Assembly (NCBI RefSeq): GCF_002343915.1
Contig: NZ_NETK01000001.1
Location: forward strand, 6,524,001-6,588,000
DNA length: 64,000 nt
Direction of reading: 5' to 3'
Source: Nannocystis exedens
GTDB taxonomy: Bacteria > Myxococcota_A > Polyangia > Nannocystales > Nannocystaceae
This document shows positions 59,295-64,000 of the stretch, in pieces. The position numbers and the translations under genes were made by a program. Positions within the stretch are counted from its first letter, which is position 1; each line of letters begins with the position of its first letter. The notes under the pieces were generated by a model. That model was not told the DNA's origin. It saw nothing but the letters and a program-made list of their open reading frames with translations, and searched no databases.

Positions 59295-59625
59295 GGTGCT
59301 TGCCTTTCTGCTGCCGCTTGAGCCGCTCGTCCAGGCGGTCGAAGCGGCGGTTCCACAGTTGCCTGTAGCCCTCGAGCCAGCGGTCGACGTGGGCCAGCGG
59401 CTCGGCGCGGATCCGGCTCGGCCGTCGCTGGCCGTCGCGCTCGCGGGTGACGAGCCCGGCGGCCTCGAGCACGCCGATATGTTTCGAAATGGCCCGCACC
59501 GACAGAGCAAACGGCTCGGCGAGCTCGACGACCGAGGCCTCGCCGGCCCGCAAACGCTCGAGGATCGCCCGCCGCGTCGGGTCGGCGAGGGCGGCGAAAA
59601 TGGTGCTGAGCGGATCTCGCGGCAT
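59278..59625 (-). CDS. ArsR/SmtB-family HTH regulator
   Basis: A 115-residue winged-helix repressor: 'LSTIFAALADPTRRAILERL', 'RAGEASVVELAEPFALSVRA', 'ISKHIGVLEAAGLVTRERDG' and 'RLEGYRQLWNRRFDRLDERL' at the end. No Cys metal site, so it is the SRPBCC-linked ArsR type and not an arsenic sensor. It is the first gene of a two-gene operon, with an operator directly upstream, and represses both genes. Confidence 0.9.
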   Translation of the reverse strand: MPRDPLSTIFAALADPTRRAILERLRAGEASVVELAEPFALSVRAISKHIGVLEAAGLVTRERDGQRRPSRIRAEPLAHVDRWLEGYRQLWNRRFDRLDERLKRQQKGKHHDPTG

Positions 59626-59632
59626 AAGTCGA

Positions 59633-59664
59633 GAACCAAATGGTTCCAGAACTTGTTGGTTCTG
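59633..59664 (-). promoter_or_regulatory. ArsR operator: two adjacent dyads
   Basis: GAACCA AA TGGTTC (59633-59646) and CAGAAC TTGTTG GTTCTG (59647-59664) are perfect inverted repeats lying 8-40 bases upstream of the ArsR start codon. They are AT-rich against the background and share the half-site GAAC(C). Autorepression is the likely role. Confidence 0.65.
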
Positions 59665-60026
59665 TAAGCGAGATACTCGAGTATGTCAAGGCGACGGGGC
59701 GCTGGCGAGCGGCCGCGTCCGCCGGCGAAAGGGAAAAGCGTAGGGGGCCAGGGTCCGCACGACGAGTTCGCCGGAGACTCGTGCGCCTCGGGCGTGCTCC
59801 TGGGAAGCTGTCCTTTCAGTCAGCCTGATCCTGGCCCCCGCAGGTCGCGCGAGCGCGCTCGACCAGGCTCTACAACCGCACGATGACGGTGCTGCTCACG
59901 CGCCCCCGGGATCGCGCTGGAGGTGCAGGACGCGCCCGAGGGCGTGACGGGCGAGCCCTGCAGTTCGCCGCGCGCGACCTCTCTTCAGTTTCAACGCGAC
60001 GGCCAATCGCGTCCCGCCTCGGGGGC
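59665..60026. other. gene-free stretch
   Basis: About 360 bases without a credible gene between the ArsR operator and the convergent end of the YdeI-like gene. AGCTGTCC TTTC AGTCAGC near 59804-59822 is a weak repeat copy. Confidence 0.45.
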
Positions 60027-60719
60027 TCACGCCGGAGCCCGGGCGCCGCGGCGATCGCAAGCGCCCCGCATGTCCCCCAAAACAGGTCCGCGAAGCTCCG
60101 GAGCGCCGACCGTCGCAGGGCCAGGCGACTGCTCGAGCGCGGCCATCGCTCGGCGGAGCTGCAGCTGGCGGGCCTGCGCGGTGCGAGCCGTGACGAGGCG
60201 GTGGATCACCGCGTACCGTCGCGTCTTGCCGAGCCCCGCGAACGTCTGCCCCGCCCTCGGGCTGGCCGCGAGGGCGGCCGCGAGGTCGGGAGGCACCGTC
60301 GCGTCGCGCTGCGACGCATCGGCCGCGGCCCAGCGCCCGTCGGCCCTCGCGGCCTCGACCTCGGCCATACCCGACGGTCGCATCCGCCCGGCGGCGAGCA
60401 GCGCCTCCACCTTCGCCACGTTGATCTGCGACCACCGACTGCGGCGCCGGCGAGGCACGTACTTCTGCAGGTAATGGACCTCGTCGAGGGGCTTCCGCGG
60501 GCCGCAGATCCACCCGAAGCAGAGGCCCACGTCGACGGCCTCGTCGCTGGTCATCGACGGCACGCCGGACCCCTGTTTGGCCAGCTTCAGCCACACGCCG
60601 GCGCGCAGCCCGGCGTGCTCGTCGAGCCAGGTCGCGAACTCGGCGGCGCTGCGGAAGGCGACGACCGCGGCTTCGCCGACGCCCCTGGATGACGCGGCGG
60701 GGCGGTCACCGCTGCGCAT
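60027..60719 (-). CDS. YdeI/OmpD-associated family protein
   Basis: A 230-residue cytoplasmic protein matching the YdeI/OmpD-associated family: 'FRSAAEFATWLDEHAGLRAG', 'VWLKLAKQGSGVPSMTSDEA', 'VDVGLCFGWICGPRKPLDEV', 'YLQKYVPRRRRSRWSQINVA', 'KVEALLAAGRMRPSGMAEVE'. The family is linked to resistance to cationic peptides and polymyxin in enteric bacteria, but the mechanism is not known. The typical DUF1905 start is absent. The C-terminal 40 residues are repeat-bearing and not family-like (palindrome at 60068-60089). Start at 60719 overlaps the end of a VOC remnant. Confidence 0.8.
   Translation of the reverse strand: MRSGDRPAASSRGVGEAAVVAFRSAAEFATWLDEHAGLRAGVWLKLAKQGSGVPSMTSDEAVDVGLCFGWICGPRKPLDEVHYLQKYVPRRRRSRWSQINVAKVEALLAAGRMRPSGMAEVEAARADGRWAAADASQRDATVPPDLAAALAASPRAGQTFAGLGKTRRYAVIHRLVTARTAQARQLQLRRAMAALEQSPGPATVGAPELRGPVLGDMRGACDRRGARAPA
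60068..60089. repeat. dispersed palindromic repeat inside the YdeI-like gene
   Basis: GCATGTCC CCCAAA ACAGGTCC is translated near the C-terminus ('GPVLGDMRG') past the conserved domain. Confidence 0.5.
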
Positions 60720-60909
60720 CGCGCCTCCCGAGCACATCGAGGTAGTGGCGGTTGTACATCACGCCGAGCACGTTGCCGAACGGGCCGACGACCGACGCCG
60801 TGACGAACCCGGGGCCGCGCTCGACGGCGAGGAGCTGCTCGACCTGCTGCTCTCGCTGGCCATCGCCGAGCGGCTGCGGTCCCCGCTGCTGCTGTCGACC
60901 GTGGCCGGG
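60706..60909 (-). pseudogene. C-terminal fragment of a glyoxalase/VOC-family gene
   Basis: On the minus strand a frame ending at 60706 reads 'RGPGFVTASVVGPFGNVLGV' and 'MYNRHYLDVLGRRDAQR'. 'GPFGNVLGVMYNRHY' is the hallmark end of VOC/glyoxalase proteins (D-P-F-G-N..G). A TAG at 60910-60912 blocks the frame upstream, and no start codon is available, so only about 68 residues of a former gene remain. The fragment overlaps the YdeI start by 14 bases, suggesting the two were once an operon. Confidence 0.65.
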
Positions 60910-60981
60910 CTACGGCAGAAGCTGTAGATGCCGGTCCGCACGGGGGACACCCGCGCGGCCCCCCAGGTATCGTCCGCGCCG

Positions 60982-61539
60982 ATGGCGAACCGCTCCCATC
61001 TCTACACCTGCGACGACATCCCGCCGAAGGACGGCTTTTACGCCCGCGGCCTCAGCGAATGCAACCGGGAGATCCCGCTCGTCCACAAGGTGATGATGGC
61101 GAACGCGCCGCGCGTGGTCCGCTCGGCGATCTGGGCCCGCGACATCGGTATCGTCGCCGAGCGCCCGGGGGCGTTCGAGCGCACGCTCGCGTTCTTCTCC
61201 CGGCTCGGCGAGGGCGAGCTGGCGGAGCGCGACCGCTTCGACGCCGAGGCGGCGAAGATGCGGGCCTTCCTCGACGCGACGCCGCCGACCAAATACCTGC
61301 TGCTCGAGGCGGGCGAGATCTTCAGCGCGATGGGCGGAGATCTGGCCCTGCGCGCGCGTCAGCTCGTCGGCGAGATCGTCGACCTCGCGCCGCGGGTCGA
61401 GCGGGCGATCGCCGGGGTCGAGGAGCCCTGGCTCGCCCAGCTCCGCGCCAACGGGCAGAAGGCGGCGCGCCCCGGCTGGTGGAGCGAGGTGCTGTATTAC
61501 AGCTTCGAGCCGCCCGAGGGCGCGGCCGAATCGACGTAG
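60982..61539 (+). CDS. uncharacterised soluble protein
   Basis: A 185-residue protein starting 'MANRSHLYTCDDIPPKDGFY', an opening shared by several uncharacterised bacterial proteins. It continues helical: 'ARGLSECNREIPLVHKVMMA', 'FERTLAFFSRLGEGELAERD', 'PPTKYLLLEAGEIFSAMGGD', 'RAGVEEPWLAQLRANG'-type end. No signal peptide or catalytic motif. The ATG at 60982 is preferred over an upstream in-frame start at 60928. It is convergent with the phospholipase gene. Function unknown. Confidence 0.68.
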   Translation: MANRSHLYTCDDIPPKDGFYARGLSECNREIPLVHKVMMANAPRVVRSAIWARDIGIVAERPGAFERTLAFFSRLGEGELAERDRFDAEAAKMRAFLDATPPTKYLLLEAGEIFSAMGGDLALRARQLVGEIVDLAPRVERAIAGVEEPWLAQLRANGQKAARPGWWSEVLYYSFEPPEGAAEST

Positions 61540-61563
61540 CCACGCCGTTTGCCGCGCGGGGCG

Positions 61564-62949
61564 TCACCACGTCAGGTGGAAGCGCTGCGCGTTCGTCCCG
61601 TTGCAGTCGTAGTGCCAGAGCTGCACGCCGTCGGCGGTGCTGCTGTTCGGCACGTCCATGCAGCGGCCGTTCATGCCGACGAACGAGCCGTTCGGCTGCA
61701 GGCGCCACTTCTCGCTGTCGCCGCCGTCGCAGTCCCAGATGTGGTGCCGGTCGCCCTGTCCGCCGTCGCCCCCGTCGATGTCGTAGCAATAGGACGTGTC
61801 GCCCAGCACGCGGAGCTGCGTCTCGTCGCTGTAGATCCACCGCTGGTTGGCGCCGCCGTCGCAGGTCCACTGGATGATGTCGGTGCCGTTGTCGTAGTCG
61901 GCGTTGCGCACGTCGAGGCACTTGCCGCTGTTGTCGTTGACGATCTCGAACTGCACCGGCACCGAGCTGCGCAGGCCGACGAGCGGGATCTTGCCGCCGA
62001 AGGTGTCGCCGTTGCCGCGGCTGATCATCGTCGCGCCCCAGCCGACCGCCAGGTACATGCGGTAGAACTCGTCGTGCTCGTAGTCGCCGCTCCACAGGTT
62101 CACGAGCTGGTTGTTGTCGTCGGCGTTGCGGGTGATCTCCGGCCAGTACTTCGGCGAGCCGACGTTGCCGCAGATGACCCACTTGTTGGTGTGATACTCG
62201 TCGAAGTCGTTGGCGTTGCCCCACGAGTCGAAGTCCTCGGCGCTGCCGGCGTTGGGACAGACGAAGAAGTTGGCGCCGGCGCCGTGGCGGCGGACGTAGT
62301 TCTCCATCATGTCGTTCTTGTCGCCGATCGGCCCGCCCATGATGAGGACGATGATCTTGCCCTGCAGCGCGCTGAGCGACGGCCAGCCGTACTGGGCCAC
62401 GCCCTGGCGGATGCTGTCGTAGCCGGTGAACATGCGGAGGTCGTCGGGTCGGTACAGCTTGCTGCCGAGCACCTCGCCGACCTGCGCGTGCAGCTCGTCG
62501 TACTGCCCGTCGCCCCAGCCGTAGGGGTTGATCGTCTTGAGATCGATCTGCACCGTGATCGGCAGGTGGCCCGGGTTGTAGTCGCTCCAGTTGCGGATGT
62601 CGTGCAAGCAATCGCGCAAGTAGCCGCCTTGACCCCAGCGACAGTTGTTCCCGGTGTCGCTGGCCCAGAAGTCGTGCTTCACCGCGAATTGTCGGACGTC
62701 CTCGAACAACTTGAACTCGTGGACGTCGAGCTCGATCGCGTAAAAGCCGTCCCACAGCGCATAATCGAGGCTGGGGAACTGGGCCGTCCGCTCGTAGGTG
62801 TTGTGCGGACGGGCGAAGTACACGTCGTTGTAGGGGTCGCTCCACCAGTAGATCCACGCGCTGGGCGCGTCCGCGCGGGCGCTGCCGGGGCCGACGGTGA
62901 GGGCGAGGAAGGCGCTGATCAAGGTGAGCGGGACGAGCTTCGTACGCAT
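61564..62949 (-). CDS. secreted Ca-dependent PI-specific phospholipase C with ricin-type lectin domain
   Basis: A 461-residue exported protein: signal peptide 'VPLTLISAFLALTVGPGSAR'. Residues about 40-330 fit the calcium-dependent PI-PLC family: 'PHNTYERTAQFPSLDYALWD', 'GFYAIELDVHEFKLFEDVRQ', 'AVKHDFWASDTGNNCRWGQG', 'HLPITVQIDLKTINPYGWGD' and 'LQGKIIVLIMGGPIGDKNDM', with the paired His and the Glu/Asp calcium ligands. Residues about 335-461 are a beta-trefoil with QxW-type ends: 'DGGANQRWIYSDET', 'GGDSEKWRLQPNG' and 'GTNAQRFHLTW', for sugar binding. It probably cleaves phosphoinositides of prey or host membranes. Confidence 0.85.
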   Translation of the reverse strand: MRTKLVPLTLISAFLALTVGPGSARADAPSAWIYWWSDPYNDVYFARPHNTYERTAQFPSLDYALWDGFYAIELDVHEFKLFEDVRQFAVKHDFWASDTGNNCRWGQGGYLRDCLHDIRNWSDYNPGHLPITVQIDLKTINPYGWGDGQYDELHAQVGEVLGSKLYRPDDLRMFTGYDSIRQGVAQYGWPSLSALQGKIIVLIMGGPIGDKNDMMENYVRRHGAGANFFVCPNAGSAEDFDSWGNANDFDEYHTNKWVICGNVGSPKYWPEITRNADDNNQLVNLWSGDYEHDEFYRMYLAVGWGATMISRGNGDTFGGKIPLVGLRSSVPVQFEIVNDNSGKCLDVRNADYDNGTDIIQWTCDGGANQRWIYSDETQLRVLGDTSYCYDIDGGDGGQGDRHHIWDCDGGDSEKWRLQPNGSFVGMNGRCMDVPNSSTADGVQLWHYDCNGTNAQRFHLTW

Positions 62950-63387
62950 GGAATACCTTTAGTGGTCGGAGGGTCAATGGCGAGAGGAGCGGCCGTACGG
63001 GCGCAGCCGATGGCTGCATGCGCGGTCTCGGCCGCCCCGAGCGACGACGGCGGGGGCAGCGATGCGACCGAGGCACCTCGCCCGGAGGTGAGCGTCCGTT
63101 CGGACCGCCGCGGATCATGCCGGGTTTCTCGAATGTCGTGAACGGCGGCGAGGCGCGAGTGAGCCTCGCAACGCGCGCGGCGGCGTGATTTCGAAAGCAA
63201 GTGGCGCCGACGAACAACCTCTCTTCGTTGCGTTCGTCGCCCACGAGGTCACTGTTATCGGACGGTCTTCCACCCCTGCGCCCGGGCGGGTGATCGTGCT
63301 TCTTTTGCTTGGGGCGCCCAGACGAGAGCCGGCCGAGGCCATGTCCGCGCAATCGGGCGTGGTCGGCCCGGAGTGAGGTCATTAACC
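62950..63387. other. divergent promoter gap upstream of the precursor peptides
   Basis: About 440 bases between the divergent phospholipase gene and the first precursor peptide. An open frame (63185-63376) has no family match or ribosome site. GGAGTGAGG at 63370-63378 is the ribosome site of the first precursor. No clear promoter was found. Confidence 0.45.
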
Positions 63388-63534
63388 ATGAACAAGACGA
63401 TCAAGATCGAGGATCTCCGCGACAACGATGACAAGCGCGAGCTGAGCGACGAGGCGCTCGAGCTCGTCGTGGGCGGCCAGGCGCCCGCGACCAAGACCAA
63501 TGAGGGCAACGGCGACACCGACGATTACGCGTGA
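63388..63534 (+). CDS. double-glycine-leader RiPP precursor peptide 1
   Basis: A 48-residue peptide. The leader 'MNKTIKIEDLRDNDDKRELS' plus 'DEALELVVGG' ends in a double-Gly site at residues 29-30. The core of 18 residues is rich in Thr, Asp, Glu and Gly ('QAPATKTNEGNGDTDDYA'), offering Thr hydroxyls and acidic side chains in close spacing. This is what ATP-grasp graspetide maturases join into omega-esters. It lacks the microviridin PFFARFL leader motif and the TTxxxxEE core of plesiocin. GGAG lies about 14 bases before the ATG. A paralogue follows 64 bases downstream and the maturase after that. The role as precursor is inferred from context. Confidence 0.78.
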   Translation: MNKTIKIEDLRDNDDKRELSDEALELVVGGQAPATKTNEGNGDTDDYA

Positions 63535-63598
63535 GCGCGCCCGCCGGAGCCGCCCGCGCACGCGGGCCGTGAATCAACCCCTGAACGAGGTAACACCG

Positions 63599-63754
63599 AT
63601 GAGCAAGACGATCGAGATCAAGGACATCGCCGAGACCGAGGACGCGCGCGAGCTGGCCGACAGCGAGCTCGAGCTCGTCACGGGCGGCATCTACAACACC
63701 GCGCCCAACACCTCGCGCGACAGCTCCGCGAGCGGCGAGACGGACGACCACTGA
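63599..63754 (+). CDS. double-glycine-leader RiPP precursor peptide 2
   Basis: A 51-residue paralogue of the first peptide. The leaders align closely: 'MSKTIEIKDIAETEDARELA' plus 'DSELELVTGG'; the core is 'IYNTAPNTSRDSSASGETDD' and His. Both start 'M(N/S)KTI(K/E)I', have a charged middle and end in 'ELELV(V/T)GG', while the cores differ except for the Thr/Ser and final acidic run. That is the pattern of conserved leader with variable core. GAGG is eight bases before the ATG. A hairpin then separates it from the maturase gene. Double-Gly leaders are normally removed by a C39-peptidase transporter, which may lie beyond the window. Confidence 0.78.
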   Translation: MSKTIEIKDIAETEDARELADSELELVTGGIYNTAPNTSRDSSASGETDDH

Positions 63755-63878
63755 CGCGCAGCGGCCTGCCCGCGCACGGCAGGATGACCGCTGAATCCCC
63801 CCCAGCACCTGCGCCGTCGATGACGACGTGAAGCGGTCCATGCGTCCCGGGGAGCGCCACGCGTGAACGCCCGGGCGA

Positions 63879-63917
63879 GGAGAGGGGGAGCGGCGCTCGC
63901 GGCTGCTCCTCCTCTCC
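63879..63917 (+). terminator. hairpin between precursor peptides and maturase (possible attenuator)
   Basis: GGAGAGGGGGAGC (63879-63891) pairs with GCTCCTCCTCTCC (63905-63917), 13 bp with one G-U pair and a 13-base loop, followed by GTTTCC. It could end most transcripts after the precursors so that peptides are made in excess over the enzyme. The maturase ribosome site (GAGG at 63927-63930) lies just after it. Confidence 0.55.
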
Positions 63918-63939
63918 GTTTCCTCCGAGGTCTTTCGTC

Positions 63940-64000
63940 ATGATCATCATCCTCACCGGGCCGAACGATCCCCACGCCGACGCCGTCATCGAGCGGCTCG
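63940..64000 (+). CDS. ATP-grasp ribosomal-peptide maturase, N-terminus only
   Basis: Only 20 residues are seen before the window ends: 'MIIILTGPNDPHADAVIERL'. This opening, a hydrophobic strand then 'ND.HAD.VI..L', is typical of MvdC/MvdD-type ATP-grasp maturases that install ester or amide links in graspetides. The ATG has a GAGG ribosome site at the right distance. Its place right after two leader peptides with Thr/Asp/Glu cores strengthens the call. The ATP-binding core and metal residues are outside the window, so the identification rests on a short match plus context. Confidence 0.6.
   Translation, partial: MIIILTGPNDPHADAVIERL

Noticed and set aside
63185..63376. Short frame upstream of the precursor peptides
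   Set aside because: No ribosome site, no leader pattern like the two real precursors, and no family match.

Overview
The window looks like chromosomal DNA of a very G+C-rich myxobacterium, most likely of the Nannocystaceae. The grounds are the near-total G/C third codon positions, many secreted lipoproteins whose lipobox is followed by a Thr/Ser/Glu-rich linker, a cysteine-rich DUF4215 (myxococcal Cys-rich repeat) protein, a PKN-type Ser/Thr kinase, a CarF-type desaturase, an effector-associated (EAD1-like) domain and a golvesin-type domain. No rRNA, tRNA, CRISPR array or intact insertion sequence was seen.

Layout. 1-9.8 kb: two TetR regulators and a divergent atypical SDR; a beta-carbonic anhydrase with a DUF1275 membrane protein; a transposase remnant; an envelope operon (LpoB-like lipoprotein, COG3014-like lipoprotein, small outer-membrane barrel); a fused ECF sigma/ChrR-like protein; Hsp15. 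9.8-18.4 kb: an 86-bp tandem-repeat tract, a GIDE-like protein, a Thr-linker lipoprotein, a membrane Ser/Thr kinase, then an overlapping operon of an uncharacterised protein, RtcB RNA ligase and PrfH behind a strong-looking promoter and a leader of about 550 nt. 18.4-33.7 kb: mostly envelope, redox and lipid genes (DUF2079, DUF4349, CarF/plasmanylethanolamine desaturase, NDH-2, GST, PD40 lipoprotein, enoyl-CoA hydratase, amidohydrolase, a three-repeat protein, HTATIP2-like SDR, YqaA/DedA). 33.9-41.4 kb: a same-strand molybdenum-cofactor/NAD-diaphorase cluster (MobA, MoeA-PBP fusion, second MoeA, NuoEF-like protein) with one uncharacterised gene. 41.9-53.2 kb: paired coiled-coil paralogues, lipoproteins, an amidase, pseudogenes and a PQQ-type sugar dehydrogenase. 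53.5-57.6 kb: a three-gene operon of a TPR lipoprotein, an EAD1-TM protein and a related lipoprotein. 57.7-63 kb: ArsR/SRPBCC, YdeI, a PI-PLC with a ricin-type lectin domain. 63.4-64 kb: two tandem double-glycine-leader precursor peptides and the start of an ATP-grasp maturase, a probable graspetide (omega-ester RiPP) cluster cut by the window edge.

A pervasive family of short imperfect palindromes (half-site near RCATGTCC or RCCTGTCC, paired with GGACATGY or GGACAGGT across a few bases) occurs at about 35 loci, at gene ends, in intergenic gaps and in frame inside several coding sequences. It resembles REP elements or Rickettsia palindromic elements and, with the edge graspetide cluster, is the most notable signal here.
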